This document shows positions 18,501 to 27,247 of a DNA stretch of 64,000 nucleotides, one piece after another. The position numbers and the translations under genes were made by a program. Numbering within the stretch: the stretch's first letter is position 1; the number at the start of each line of letters is the position of its first letter. The notes under the pieces were generated by a model. That model had not been told where the DNA came from. It searched no databases and worked only from the letters and a program-made list of their open reading frames with translations. Source of the DNA: an uncultured Pelagibacteraceae bacterium (GTDB taxonomy: Bacteria > Pseudomonadota > Alphaproteobacteria > Pelagibacterales > Pelagibacteraceae); assembly GCA_902592375.1 (NCBI GenBank), contig CACJEG010000001.1:1-64000 (forward strand), given 5' to 3'.

Positions 18501-18541
18501 CAGTATTTTATGATGAAAAAAATGAGAGGTTAAATGCTTAA
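15536..18541 (+). CDS. soxA: Sarcosine oxidase alpha subunit
   Basis: This large subunit carries NAD and the folate-binding domain that captures the methyl carbon as 5,10-methylene-tetrahydrofolate. The ~1001-residue product has an N-terminal ferredoxin-like domain (FNGKTYHGFKGDTLASALL, then GRSFKYHRPRGI). A dinucleotide-binding domain follows (VLVVGAGISGILAAKNA near residue 170), and the C-terminal ~400 residues form a GcvT-like aminomethyltransferase domain (WYYPINGETMHQAVQRE onward). An in-frame ATG at 15512 lies inside soxD and adds eight residues. The ATG at 15536, 4 bp after the soxD stop, fits the family N terminus better and is used here. Confidence 0.95.
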   Translation: MTKNLRVKSSEYIDETNRISFKFNGKTYHGFKGDTLASALLANDVHLVGRSFKYHRPRGIMTSGSEEPNAIVQVNPGTNRTEPNVRATEVEIYEGLEASSQNCWPSVEFDIGGINNFLSPFFPAGFYYKTFMWPASFWEKYEFFIRHSAGLGKSPTSNDPDIYDHRNIHCDVLVVGAGISGILAAKNAAKNNFKTLLVDEKNELGGSTIFENNKFNKIDNKTPSEWLKKEIEELKNIKNLEIKTRTSVAAYHQYNYLLARENLTDHLEAKDKTNKIRQRLLKIRAKKVILATGALERPLIFNNNDRPGIMLSSAIKKYSEFYGVACGSKNVFFTNNDSAYESALSLYNKGINVEAIIDIREQSESKIVKKVKEAGIKVYWSHTIVDTAGYKRLNGISIMKLSNDGTSVTGSKISISCDCLGVAGGWTPAVHLYTQSGSKLKFDEEKQIFLPNQNTSQQISVGSCGGDFKIDEIIKNLNQKLKDNLNIKETDLDNIKVEIDQENSKRNIWLLPSDKPLGKTKPFVDYQNDATAKDIKLALREGFRSIEHVKRYTTTGMGTDQGKLGNMHALGIIADTAGVKMGELGTTTFRPPYTPLTFGTIVGRNVGKFFDIFRRTPINDWHVENKAEFENVGQWKRAWYYPINGETMHQAVQRESKAARESAGILDASTLGKIDIQGSDASEFLNRVYTNAWSKLAVGKCRYGLMLNEDGMVYDDGVTTRLGENHYIMTTTTGGAANVLGKLEDYLQTEWPELDVYLTSVTDHYATASLCGPNSKNILKKIIPDLDLSDENFPHMSFKEAHIGNIQCRIMRISFTGEHSYEINVQASYGKDLWEKCIEAGKEFNITPYGTETMHLLRAEKGFIIVGQDTDGTMTPIDLQMDWIVSKKKYDFIGKRSLYRSDTMREDRKQLVGLLTDDPNIVLEEGAQIVSELNQSPVEMLGHVTSSYFSPNLKKSIALAVVRGGKDMMGKKLFVPMENKNINVTVANPVFYDEKNERLNA

Positions 18542-19097
18542 CTATAATTCAGTTATTAAAAATGAAATTAAGCAAGAAAGTATTTCTTTAAAGGAAATCT
18601 CTCCAGTAACAAAAATTAATTTGAGAGGTAAAAAAAGAGAATTTTTAACAAATGTTGGTAAAAATCTTAATATGATCTTGCCTACTGAGGCAAACACTTC
18701 AACAACAAGTGATAAATTAACAGCAATATGGCTTAGTCCAGACGAATGGATGATAATCTCAAATGAGCTGGCAAGTAAAGAAACTAATAAATCCGATCTA
18801 TATGAAAAGCTATTTAATAGTATTTCAAAAACAAATTTAGGTGCTGTTATAGATGTAACAGATCAATTTGTTCAATTAGAACTTAAAGGTGAAAATGTCT
18901 ATGAAATCTTTTCAGCAGGATCTCCCTTTAATTTTAATGAATTTAAAGAAAAAAAAGGATCAACAACTCAGACTGTTTTAAATCATGTAGATGTAATTCT
19001 GCACCATAAAGATGAAAATATTTTAAATCTGTTTGTTAGAAGATCTTTTGCTGAACATCTTTGTTCTTGGATTGAAGACTGTGCTTCAAGATTATAA
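18534..19097 (+). CDS. soxG: Sarcosine oxidase gamma subunit
   Basis: SoxG is the fourth subunit of heterotetrameric sarcosine oxidase and resembles a folate-binding GcvT fragment. The 187-residue product has the family elements KINLRGKKREFL, AIWLSPDEWMI, VIDVTDQFVQLELKG and FVRRSFAEHLCSWIED. Its start overlaps soxA by 8 bp, so translation is likely coupled. It ends the operon; the stop lies 2 bp from the stop of the convergent nuclease gene, and no terminator hairpin is visible. Confidence 0.94.
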   Translation: MLNYNSVIKNEIKQESISLKEISPVTKINLRGKKREFLTNVGKNLNMILPTEANTSTTSDKLTAIWLSPDEWMIISNELASKETNKSDLYEKLFNSISKTNLGAVIDVTDQFVQLELKGENVYEIFSAGSPFNFNEFKEKKGSTTQTVLNHVDVILHHKDENILNLFVRRSFAEHLCSWIEDCASRL

Positions 19098-19099
19098 AC

Positions 19100-19627
19100 T
19101 TATTTTTTTCTTCTAAAATCCCATGGCATTTCAAATTTACCTTGCCAAAGGCCTTTTTTTTCATTTTTAGCATTAATTTCGTTTGATATATATTTTTTTG
19201 AGTATTTTCTATAAGCTACTGCATAACCGTTTGAAACTAGCCAAGAATTCAGATTTAAATTTCTTTTATAACATTCTCCAATAAATCTTTTGTATCTATC
19301 AACATCCAAAATTTTACAAGTTATTACTTTGTTATTTATTTTATTTTGTAATTTTTGAGTTGAAATTTTTCCACATGGATAATCTTTAGTAAAAGTAAAA
19401 AAAATTATTGTTAGATATGGTTTTTTACACATTTGCTTGAATTCAGGTGCATCAATTCCGTATAATCTTATCTTTTTTGAATTTATTTTTATTGTATCAC
19501 CATCAATAATTTGAGCATTTCCAGAAATTTCTTTAATCTCTTCAGACCTAACATCGTTATATGTGAGAATAAAAAAAATCGAACAAATTATAATTAAAAT
19601 TATCGCTTTTCTTTTTGTAAAAAACAT
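19100..19627 (-). CDS. Exported thermonuclease-like protein (staphylococcal nuclease domain)
   Basis: The 175-residue product begins with a hydrophobic signal or anchor segment (about 6-24) and then a single SNase domain. Family residues are visible: a calcium-binding-type aspartate region (IIDGDTIKI), the arginine and glutamate in IRLYGIDAPEFKQ, and a second arginine region DVDRYKRFIGECY. The C-terminal half (SWLVSNGYAVAY, then NEKKGLWQGKFEMPWDFRR) is typical of proteobacterial SNase homologues. It probably degrades nucleic acid outside the cytoplasm, perhaps for phosphorus or nucleoside recovery, which is inference. It is transcribed after the MATE gene with a 12-bp gap. Confidence 0.87.
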   Translation of the reverse strand: MFFTKRKAIILIIICSIFFILTYNDVRSEEIKEISGNAQIIDGDTIKINSKKIRLYGIDAPEFKQMCKKPYLTIIFFTFTKDYPCGKISTQKLQNKINNKVITCKILDVDRYKRFIGECYKRNLNLNSWLVSNGYAVAYRKYSKKYISNEINAKNEKKGLWQGKFEMPWDFRRKK

Positions 19628-19639
19628 ATTTAAAAAATA

Positions 19640-20977
19640 TTAAATATTAGCTAATTTATGTTTAATATAATATTTGACATAAAAAAGTAACATCAATGAT
19701 ATCAACCATTGAAAGATGGCCCAAATATAAAAAAAAGTTTTAAAATCTGCATTTAAATACTTTGCAATGTAAAAGGATAAAACTGGCACTATAACATTTC
19801 TGGCAATATTATTAACCATGGCTTTTTCAGATTTTTTTAAAGCCATAAAGAATCCATTTGATAAGAAAAATATTGGATAAGCAGGTAAAATAAATGCCGA
19901 AATCTTAAGGTACATCGAGCCGTGCATAATTACCTCTGGTTTTGAAGAAAAGAATTTAGGAACAAAGTCAGCACTTATAAAAATAACTACACCAGCGATT
20001 AACATTATAATTAGACCGTATTTTATTGAAGTAAAATAGGATTGCTCCACTCTATCGTAATATTTTGCACCAATATTTTGCGCTATTATAGAAATTATTG
20101 CTGTATTAATTCCTAATATTGGTAACAAAACTACTTGCTCAATTCTTGTGGCAGATCCATACCCTGCAACAGCATATTCACCAAATAACCCAACATATGT
20201 AAAAACAATTGTTGCAGCAATAGAATACCCTAATATGGCAATTGTAATTGGCATTGATTGAAAAAAAATATTTTTTAAGAAAAAAAATTTAGCTTTGAAA
20301 TGGTCTAAAGTTATTTGTTTAATTCTTTGATTGTTTAATATTTTTATCAAAATAACCAACAAAGATACAAATTGAGCAATTAAAGTTGCTATCCCAATAC
20401 CAGTTATTCCTAATGGTGGTATAAATAAAAAACCAAATATAAAAATTGGATTTAAAATAATGTTTAAGAAAAAAGAAAATATTAGAACATTTCTGTAAGT
20501 TTTAGTATCTCCTTCTGCGTGTAAGAATGAATTTAATGCTACTACTAAAATAAATAATATCGTACCTAAAAAAATTACATTTATATATTCGAGTCCAAGA
20601 ATTGTTACTTCTTGAGAGGAATTCATTAATAAGAATATCTTTTCACCAAAAGCAAATCCTAAAATAGATACGACTATCGAGATTATAATTGAATAAATGA
20701 TTACATTTCCAAAATAACTTAAAACATTTTTTTCGTTTTTTTCTCCGATACTACTGCCAATCAATGATGTTCCTGCTACGGTAACTCCAATGGATGTCGC
20801 AATAATCAAAAAATATATCGGAAAAGACTTGCTCAAAGCAGATAAGGCTTCTGGTGATATTTTTCCTGCATAAAAAGTATCTACAATTGTATAAAGTGTT
20901 TGGAATAAGGTTCCTACACTTGCTGGTACAGCAAGTTTTCTTACTAACAACGAAACTTCATCTTTTAATAAATTCAT
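19640..20977 (-). CDS. MATE-family multidrug/cation efflux transporter
   Basis: The 445-residue product is strongly hydrophobic with about 12 predicted membrane segments. It shows MATE features: the N-terminal LAVPASVGTLFQTLYTIVDTFY helix, which has the polar P-x-x-x-x-x-Q-x-x-Y-x-x-x-D pattern, and the mid-protein VAGYGSATRIEQV with its conserved arginine and glutamate. Such proteins export drugs, dyes or metabolites in exchange for sodium or protons. The substrate cannot be told from sequence. It starts 14 bp after the trhO stop and precedes the nuclease gene. Confidence 0.9.
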   Translation of the reverse strand: MNLLKDEVSLLVRKLAVPASVGTLFQTLYTIVDTFYAGKISPEALSALSKSFPIYFLIIATSIGVTVAGTSLIGSSIGEKNEKNVLSYFGNVIIYSIIISIVVSILGFAFGEKIFLLMNSSQEVTILGLEYINVIFLGTILFILVVALNSFLHAEGDTKTYRNVLIFSFFLNIILNPIFIFGFLFIPPLGITGIGIATLIAQFVSLLVILIKILNNQRIKQITLDHFKAKFFFLKNIFFQSMPITIAILGYSIAATIVFTYVGLFGEYAVAGYGSATRIEQVVLLPILGINTAIISIIAQNIGAKYYDRVEQSYFTSIKYGLIIMLIAGVVIFISADFVPKFFSSKPEVIMHGSMYLKISAFILPAYPIFFLSNGFFMALKKSEKAMVNNIARNVIVPVLSFYIAKYLNADFKTFFYIWAIFQWLISLMLLFYVKYYIKHKLANI

Positions 20978-20991
20978 TAATTTAAGATTTT

Positions 20992-21897
20992 TTAATACTC
21001 TTTTTGGAAGATATGTCTTTTTCCTGCTTCTTTAGCAAGATTAATTTGTTTTTGTCTCATCCTAAATCTTGATTTTTGATGATCTGTTAGATTGTCGTGA
21101 CAATTTGGACATGAAACACCCTCTTCATATTTTTTTGATTTTTTATCCTTACGAGATACAGGTTTCCTACAACCGCTACACATTGAATAAGAACCAAGTT
21201 TTAGACCATGTTTTAAACTAATTCTGTTATCAAAAACAAAGCATTCACCTTTCCATAAACTTTTTTTCTTATTTGTTTTTTTAAGATAATTTAAAATTCC
21301 ACCATTTAACTGATAAATGTTACTAAAGCCTTTATTCTCCAAATATACAGATGCCTTTTCACAACGGATTCCACCAGTACAAAACATAGCTATAGGTTGA
21401 TTTTTTTTTAATTTTTTTAGATATTTTGGGAAATCTCTAAAGTTATCAACATCAGGATTGATTGCTCCCTTAAATGTTCCAACATCATACTCAAATGGTT
21501 TTCTCGCATCTATAAGAACAGTATCCTTTTCTTTAATCAGCTTATTCCATTTGATTGGATCTACATGGCTATCTTTTTTCTTTATTCTTTTATTTAAAAT
21601 TAAATTCATAGGAACAACTTCATTTTTAACTTTAACTTTAGGTTTGTGAAACGGTTGGAATAAACTTTTGGAGACATTACTGCTATTAAATTCTTTAAAT
21701 TTAAGAGTTCTTTTTAAATTGTTAATTGTGAATTTAATGTCTGCAGTTTTGCCAGAAATAGTTCCGTTTACCCCTTCTTTAGAGATAATTATAGTGCCTC
21801 TAATATTTTTCTTTTTTAAAGTTTCTAATAAAATTTTTTGATTTTTCTTTAGATAAGAAATTTTAATAAATTTATAAAAACCAACTACTTCAAACAT
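20992..21897 (-). CDS. trhO: tRNA uridine(34) hydroxylase, rhodanese-like
   Basis: TrhO (YceA) hydroxylates uridine 34 in certain tRNAs. The 301-residue product has the N-terminal acylphosphatase-like domain (GTIIISKEGVNGTISG near residues 34-49). A rhodanese domain follows (about 120-220) with the active-site loop CTGGIRCEKASVYL. The C-terminal cysteine cluster CSGCRKP...CPNC probably binds metal. Length is shorter than some homologues but the order is complete. It shares 1 bp with the upstream methyltransferase gene. Confidence 0.92.
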   Translation of the reverse strand: MFEVVGFYKFIKISYLKKNQKILLETLKKKNIRGTIIISKEGVNGTISGKTADIKFTINNLKRTLKFKEFNSSNVSKSLFQPFHKPKVKVKNEVVPMNLILNKRIKKKDSHVDPIKWNKLIKEKDTVLIDARKPFEYDVGTFKGAINPDVDNFRDFPKYLKKLKKNQPIAMFCTGGIRCEKASVYLENKGFSNIYQLNGGILNYLKKTNKKKSLWKGECFVFDNRISLKHGLKLGSYSMCSGCRKPVSRKDKKSKKYEEGVSCPNCHDNLTDHQKSRFRMRQKQINLAKEAGKRHIFQKEY

Positions 21898-22547
21898 TAT
21901 AATTTTCTACAAACAGTCATTCCATCTCCAAGAGGAATTATTAATTTTTCGACCCTTGTATCCTTTGAGATATGACTATTAAACTCTTTAATATTTTTAG
22001 TAAATTTATCATTATTGTTTTCATTCACAACTTCTCCATACCATAAAACATTATCAATGATTATTAGACCATTTTTATTCAATAATTTTAAAGAACGCTC
22101 ATAATATTCAAAATAATTCATTTTATCAGCATCAATAAAAACTAAATCAAACTTTTCATTTTTAATTTCATCTAAACTTTCTAAAGCAGGTTTAATTAAT
22201 GTTTTTATTTTATGATCTTGATTAGCTTTTTTAAAAAAATCTATTGCAACTTTATTAGTTTCTTCATTTTTATCTAAAGCAATTATTTTGCCCTCATCTG
22301 ATAATGCCAAAGCCATAGATAACGTACTTAATCCTGTAAATGTACCTATCTCTAAAATTTTTTTGATATTTGAAATTTTTATAATTAAATGCAGAAATTG
22401 ACTTTGTGAAATTGAGATTTGCATTCTTTTGATATCGCCAAGAGAAGTGTTGTAATCAATTATTTCTTTTTGGACTGGATGTAAATTAAATCCATGACTT
22501 AAAATATACTCTTGGAGTTCTTTAGTTATATTTAGGTCTGAACCCAT
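21897..22547 (-). CDS. Class I SAM-dependent O-methyltransferase (caffeoyl-CoA/catechol-type)
   Basis: The 216-residue product has the Rossmann methyltransferase motifs of the metal-dependent O-methyltransferase family: ILEIGTFTGLSTLSMALAL (SAM binding), IIALDKNEE (acidic loop binding the SAM ribose), DLVFIDADKMNY and IIIDNVLWYGEV (metal-ligand region), and the closing GDGMTVCRK. The substrate is unknown; bacterial members act on varied catechols. It lies between gatB (5-bp gap) and trhO (1-bp overlap), suggesting co-transcription with the GatCAB operon. Confidence 0.9.
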   Translation of the reverse strand: MGSDLNITKELQEYILSHGFNLHPVQKEIIDYNTSLGDIKRMQISISQSQFLHLIIKISNIKKILEIGTFTGLSTLSMALALSDEGKIIALDKNEETNKVAIDFFKKANQDHKIKTLIKPALESLDEIKNEKFDLVFIDADKMNYFEYYERSLKLLNKNGLIIIDNVLWYGEVVNENNNDKFTKNIKEFNSHISKDTRVEKLIIPLGDGMTVCRKL

Positions 22548-22552
22548 AAATT

Positions 22553-24016
22553 CTAAAGTTTTTTCTTTAAAATCTCATTAACTAATTGAGGATTTGCTTT
22601 TCCACCAGAAACTTTCATTACTTGGCCTACAAAAAAACCAAATAATTTAACTTTACCTGATTTATATTCTGTAGCTTTGTCTCTGTTATCATCAATAACC
22701 TTATCTATCAGTGCCTCAAGTGCTTTTGGATCACTCTCTTGTTTTAAACCTTTTTCTTCAACAATTTTCTGAGGATCTTTGTCACCTTTCATCATTTGTT
22801 CGAAAACTGTTTTTGCAATTTTTCCAGAAATTGTTCCATCTTTAATTAAATTAATTAATTTTGATAAGTTGCCTGCGCTTATAGGGCTTTCAGTTATTTC
22901 TAAATTTTTTTCATTTAAGGCTGCAAATAATTCTCCAATTATCCAATTTGTTGCAAGTTTTACATCCGATTTCTTAATTACATTTTCAAAGTAATTTGAC
23001 GTTTCAATATCAGAAACTAAAATATTTGCTTCGTAAGGTGATAGTTTGAATTTTTCTATAAACCTTTTTTTCTTTTCATCTGGTAGCTCTGGAATTTCTG
23101 ATTTTAAGTTTTCAATAAAATCATCTGAAATTTCTAATGGCAATAAGTCTGGATCTGGAAAATATCTATAATCATGAGCATCCTCTTTTGATCTCATTGA
23201 TCTAGTTTCATTCTTTTTAGTATCAAAAAGTCTTGTTTCTTGATCAATCGTTTGACCATCCTCGATTAAATCAACTTGCCTGTTAGCCTCGTATTCAATT
23301 GCCATCTGCATGAACTTTATTGAGTTAACATTTTTAATCTCACATCTAGTTCCAAACTCTTTTGAACCTTTTTTTCTAACAGATACATTTACATCTGCTC
23401 TCAAAGATCCTTCCTGCATGTTTCCATCACAAGTTCCTAAATATCTCATTATAGATCTTAATTTTTTAATATATGCATTTACTTCATCTGGGGATCTTAG
23501 GTCGGGTTTACTTACAATTTCCATTAAAGCCACACCTGATCTATTTAAATCTACAAAAGTATTTTTCGGATCTAGATCATGAATGCTTTTGCCCGCATCT
23601 TGCTCCAAGTGTAATCTTTCTATACCTACTTCTTTTTGACCATCTGGCATATCAAGAATTACTTTACCTTCACCTACAATTGGATCTTTGAATTGTGAGA
23701 TTTGATACCCCTGAGGTAAGTCAGCATAAAAATAATTTTTTCTATCAAAGACAGATCTCTTGTTGATTTTAGCTTTTAAACCAATCCCTGTTTTAATAGC
23801 TTGTTTTACACAATACTCGTTTATTACTGGCAACATTCCTGGAAATGCTGCATCAACTAAACTTACTTGAGTATTTGGCTCAGCTCCAAATTTAGTCGCT
23901 GATGTTGAGAATAATTTTGACTCCGATGTGACTTGTGCATGAACTTCTAAACCAATGACAACTTCATATTGATTATCATGTCTATTAATTAGATATTCAG
24001 ATTTGTTTTTACTCAC
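22553..24016 (-). CDS. gatB: Aspartyl/glutamyl-tRNA amidotransferase subunit B
   Basis: GatB binds the misacylated tRNA and phosphorylates Glu-tRNA(Gln) or Asp-tRNA(Asn) before amidation. The 487-residue product has the signature [13 protein letters not shown] at the N terminus, [14 protein letters not shown], and the GatB/YqeY C-terminal domain ([12 protein letters not shown] onward). It overlaps gatA by 4 bp. Length is standard. The complex replaces glutaminyl- and/or asparaginyl-tRNA synthetase; which one depends on genes outside the window. Confidence 0.98.
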   Translation of the reverse strand: MSKNKSEYLINRHDNQYEVVIGLEVHAQVTSESKLFSTSATKFGAEPNTQVSLVDAAFPGMLPVINEYCVKQAIKTGIGLKAKINKRSVFDRKNYFYADLPQGYQISQFKDPIVGEGKVILDMPDGQKEVGIERLHLEQDAGKSIHDLDPKNTFVDLNRSGVALMEIVSKPDLRSPDEVNAYIKKLRSIMRYLGTCDGNMQEGSLRADVNVSVRKKGSKEFGTRCEIKNVNSIKFMQMAIEYEANRQVDLIEDGQTIDQETRLFDTKKNETRSMRSKEDAHDYRYFPDPDLLPLEISDDFIENLKSEIPELPDEKKKRFIEKFKLSPYEANILVSDIETSNYFENVIKKSDVKLATNWIIGELFAALNEKNLEITESPISAGNLSKLINLIKDGTISGKIAKTVFEQMMKGDKDPQKIVEEKGLKQESDPKALEALIDKVIDDNRDKATEYKSGKVKLFGFFVGQVMKVSGGKANPQLVNEILKKKL

Positions 24017-25470
24017 TTAATCCACCAATCAGTAATATTGTTTTTAAAATTAATTTTTTCTTCCATAGCATATGCAATATTTAAAATATTTTGTTCATCA
24101 AAAGCTTTACCGATTATCTGTAATCCTAATGGATATCCTTTAGCATCATGGCCTGCTGGTATAGAAATTCCAGGTAAACCTGCTAAATTTACAGGAACAG
24201 TAAAAATATCATTTAAATACATTGAAACCGGATCATTTGTTTTTTCACCAATTTTAAACGCAGAACTTGGAGTGGATGGGGTTAGAATTGCATCAACTTT
24301 TTTATAAGCATCATCAAAATCATTTTTAATAAGCTTTCTTACCTTTTGTGCTTTAAGATAATAAGCATCATAATATCCTGAAGATAAAACATAAGTTCCA
24401 ATCATTATTCTTCTTTGAACCTCAGCACCAAATCCTTCGGATCTAGTTTTTTCATACATATCAATAAGATTTTCTCCTTCAGCTCTAAAACCGTATTTAA
24501 CACCGTCGTATCTAGCCAAATTAGATGAGGCCTCTGCTGGAGCTACTATGTAATAAGTTGGTAGTGCATAATTAGTATGAGGTAGAGATATATCAATAAT
24601 CTCAGCACCACAATCTTTTGCATATTCAATACCTTTTTTCCATAGGTCTTCTATTTCTTTAGGCATGCCATCTACTCTATATTCTTTGGGTATTCCTATT
24701 TTTTTACCTTTAATATCTTTTGTTAATTCTTTGCTGTACACGTTTCTTTTAAAATCTATTGAAGTAGAATCTTTTTCATCATAAGTGCTAATAATTTCCT
24801 GTAACAATGCACAATCTTTAACATTTTGTGCCATTGGACCAGCTTGATCTAGAGATGATGCAAATGCTACAATTCCGTATCTGGAGCAACTACCATAAGT
24901 AGGTTTTAATCCGACAGTTCCAGTAAATGAAGCAGGCTGTCTTATAGATCCGCCTGTATCTGTTCCTATAGTTATTGGTGTTAATTGAGCTGCTACAGCA
25001 GAAGAAGATCCACCTGAAGAACCTCCTGGGACTAAATTTTTATCAATTGGGTTTTGTACATTGCCAAAAAAACTAGTTTCATTAGATGAACCCATTGCAA
25101 ATTCATCACAATTTAATTTACCGATTAGGATAGCTCCTTCATTCCAAATGTTTTGTGTGACTGTTGACTCGTATGTTGGAACAAAGTTATTTAAAATCTT
25201 GCTACCTGCCGTAGTTCTTAAATCTTTTGTACAAAATAAATCTTTTACAGCCATTGGAATGCCAGGTAATTTCAGATCAAGATTAGGTTTTTCGTCAAAT
25301 TTTTTTGCTTTATTTAAAGCATTTGCATAATCTTCAGTTATATATGCATTTAATTCTTTTGATTTTTCAGATCTTTCAACAAATGCTTTAGTAACTTCAC
25401 TTGAGGAAAGTTTTTTACCTTTTATATTTTCTACTAACTCAGATAATGATTGTTTAGTTATATCTGACAT
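24013..25470 (-). CDS. gatA: Aspartyl/glutamyl-tRNA amidotransferase subunit A
   Basis: GatA is the glutaminase of GatCAB, releasing ammonia that is channelled to GatB. The 485-residue product is an amidase-signature enzyme. The Ser-cisSer-Lys triad is visible as the lysine in [11 protein letters not shown] and serines in [15 protein letters not shown], followed by [13 protein letters not shown]. It overlaps gatC by 1 bp and gatB by 4 bp, in the order gatC-gatA-gatB. Confidence 0.98.
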   Translation of the reverse strand: MSDITKQSLSELVENIKGKKLSSSEVTKAFVERSEKSKELNAYITEDYANALNKAKKFDEKPNLDLKLPGIPMAVKDLFCTKDLRTTAGSKILNNFVPTYESTVTQNIWNEGAILIGKLNCDEFAMGSSNETSFFGNVQNPIDKNLVPGGSSGGSSSAVAAQLTPITIGTDTGGSIRQPASFTGTVGLKPTYGSCSRYGIVAFASSLDQAGPMAQNVKDCALLQEIISTYDEKDSTSIDFKRNVYSKELTKDIKGKKIGIPKEYRVDGMPKEIEDLWKKGIEYAKDCGAEIIDISLPHTNYALPTYYIVAPAEASSNLARYDGVKYGFRAEGENLIDMYEKTRSEGFGAEVQRRIMIGTYVLSSGYYDAYYLKAQKVRKLIKNDFDDAYKKVDAILTPSTPSSAFKIGEKTNDPVSMYLNDIFTVPVNLAGLPGISIPAGHDAKGYPLGLQIIGKAFDEQNILNIAYAMEEKINFKNNITDWWIK

Positions 25471-25757
25471 TATTCAATTACCTTTGGTACTACAAAATAA
25501 TCTTCATTTTCCTTAGGGGAATTTTTTATTACTTGATCTCGTAAGTTTTTACTTTTTACTTCATCTGACCTTAGTTTTAGAGTTGTTTCAGCAACAGAAG
25601 TTAATGGTTCAACATTGTCAGTTTTTAATTCGTTAAGTTTTTCAATAAAATCGAAAATTGAATTTAAATCTCCTGCAAGTTTCTCTGCTTTTTTCTCATC
25701 TACAGAAATTCTTGATAGTTTAGATATGTGCTTTATTGTTTTAAGATCGATGCTCAT
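25470..25757 (-). CDS. gatC: Aspartyl/glutamyl-tRNA amidotransferase subunit C
   Basis: GatC is the small belt subunit that holds GatA and GatB together. The 95-residue product starts [17 protein letters not shown], as the family does, and ends with the typical [17 protein letters not shown]...[13 protein letters not shown] start at 25787 would add ten residues (IVCDIFKYH-type) not seen in GatC, so the ATG at 25757 is preferred. Divergent from ruvX across 50 bp, it is first in the gatCAB-methyltransferase-trhO run. Confidence 0.94.
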   Translation of the reverse strand: MSIDLKTIKHISKLSRISVDEKKAEKLAGDLNSIFDFIEKLNELKTDNVEPLTSVAETTLKLRSDEVKSKNLRDQVIKNSPKENEDYFVVPKVIE

Positions 25758-25807
25758 ATGGTATTTAAATATGTCGCAAACTATCACTTAAGTTTAAAAT
25801 ATACAAT

Positions 25808-26263
25808 ATGATCACTATTGAAGAATTCAAAAAAAAACAGTCTGAAACCTCTAGATTGATTGGTTTAGATCTTGGTTCAAAAAGAATCGGTGTATCAATT
25901 TGTGATGAAAAACAGTCAATAGCCACACCTTTTAAAACGATCAATAAAACCAATAATGATGATCTAATCAACGAATTAAAAAAAATAATAGAGGAAAACA
26001 ATATTAAAGGAATTATCATTGGATATCCAATTAACATGGATGGTTCATTAGGTCCTTCTGCTCAATCAGTAAGTGATGTATCTAAAAATATAGACCAAAA
26101 TATTGATGTAGAAGTTTGCTTATGGGATGAAAGACTTTCAACTGTGGGGGCATTTAATCTATCTAGTCAGCTTGATGTAAATGTTTCTAAGCGTGAAAAA
26201 AACATAGATCAAAATGCAGCTGCATTTATTCTTCAAGGAGCTATAGATTATTTAAATAATTAA
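25808..26263 (+). CDS. ruvX: RuvX/YqgF-family putative Holliday junction resolvase / pre-16S rRNA nuclease
   Basis: YqgF proteins are RNase H-fold nucleases linked to pre-16S rRNA 5' processing and to DNA recombination. The 151-residue product has IGLDLGSKRIGVSICDE with the first catalytic aspartate, GIIIGYPINMDGSLG, and LWDERLSTVGA with later acidic residues. An N-terminal extension of about 16 residues precedes the core. It lies head to head with gatC, a common alphaproteobacterial arrangement, and pyrB follows 42 bp downstream on the same strand. Confidence 0.92.
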   Translation: MITIEEFKKKQSETSRLIGLDLGSKRIGVSICDEKQSIATPFKTINKTNNDDLINELKKIIEENNIKGIIIGYPINMDGSLGPSAQSVSDVSKNIDQNIDVEVCLWDERLSTVGAFNLSSQLDVNVSKREKNIDQNAAAFILQGAIDYLNN

Positions 26264-26305
26264 TCCTTGCCATTTAGGGGGTTTATAGCTATAGAGTTAA
26301 TTTTA

Positions 26306-27247
26306 ATGGCAATTAAAACCAATAAAGCTATTAAAATCTCACAAAAACATCTGTTAGGTATCCAAGATTTATCAGTTAATGATATTAATTATATCCTGGA
26401 TGAGTCAGAAGCTTTCATAAAATTAAATCAGAGTAAAAATAAAAAAATTGATGTGTTAAGAGGTAAAACACAAATAAATTTATTCTTTGAGCCATCAACT
26501 AGAACTCAAAGCTCATTTGAACTTGCTGGAAAAAGACTTGGTGCGGATGTTATGTCAATGAATATGGGTAACTCTGCAATTAAGAAAGGTGAAACATTGA
26601 TTGATACGGCAATGACCTTAAATGCAATGCATCCTGATATAATTGTGATCAGACATCAAGACTCTGGTGCATGTAATCTATTATCTCAAAAAGTTAATTG
26701 TGTCGTATTAAATGCTGGTGATGGTAGACGCGAACACCCTACCCAAGCATTATTAGATGCATTAACAATTAGAAATCGAAAAAAAAAAATTCAAGGATTA
26801 AAAATAGCAATATGTGGAGATATACTTCATTCAAGAGTAGCTAGATCAAATATTTATCTTCTTACAATGTTGGGAGCTGAGGTTAATATAGTTGCGCCAT
26901 CTAATCTGATGCCAAAAGAAATTGAAAAATTTGGTGTAAATACTTTTACTGATATGAAAAAGGGTCTCAAAGATTGTGACATTGTGATGATGCTTAGATT
27001 ACAAAATGAAAGGATGACCAGTTCATATCTTTCATCGAATAGAGAGTACTACGAATATTATGGATTAACACCAGATAAACTTGATCATGCAAAATCAGAT
27101 GCTTTAATTATGCATCCTGGTCCAATGAATAGAGGAATTGAAATTGATACAAGATTAGCTGATGACATAAACAAGAGTGTAATTAAGGAACAAGTTGAAT
27201 TAGGTGTTGCTGTAAGAATGGCATGTTTAAAAATATTTTGTGAATAA
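26306..27247 (+). CDS. pyrB: Aspartate carbamoyltransferase catalytic subunit
   Basis: PyrB joins carbamoyl phosphate and aspartate in the committed step of pyrimidine synthesis. The product (~313 residues from this start) has the carbamoyl-phosphate loop [32 protein letters not shown], and [12 protein letters not shown] for aspartate binding. A TTG start at 26267 would add 13 hydrophobic residues not expected in this family, so the ATG at 26306 is used. The next gene, a non-catalytic-looking dihydroorotase homologue, starts right after its stop. No regulatory PyrI gene is adjacent. Confidence 0.95.
   Translation: MAIKTNKAIKISQKHLLGIQDLSVNDINYILDESEAFIKLNQSKNKKIDVLRGKTQINLFFEPSTRTQSSFELAGKRLGADVMSMNMGNSAIKKGETLIDTAMTLNAMHPDIIVIRHQDSGACNLLSQKVNCVVLNAGDGRREHPTQALLDALTIRNRKKKIQGLKIAICGDILHSRVARSNIYLLTMLGAEVNIVAPSNLMPKEIEKFGVNTFTDMKKGLKDCDIVMMLRLQNERMTSSYLSSNREYYEYYGLTPDKLDHAKSDALIMHPGPMNRGIEIDTRLADDINKSVIKEQVELGVAVRMACLKIFCE

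Noticed and set aside
26267..26305. Longer pyrB beginning at TTG 26267
   Set aside because: The extra 13 residues are hydrophobic and not expected at the PyrB N terminus. The ATG at 26306 matches better.
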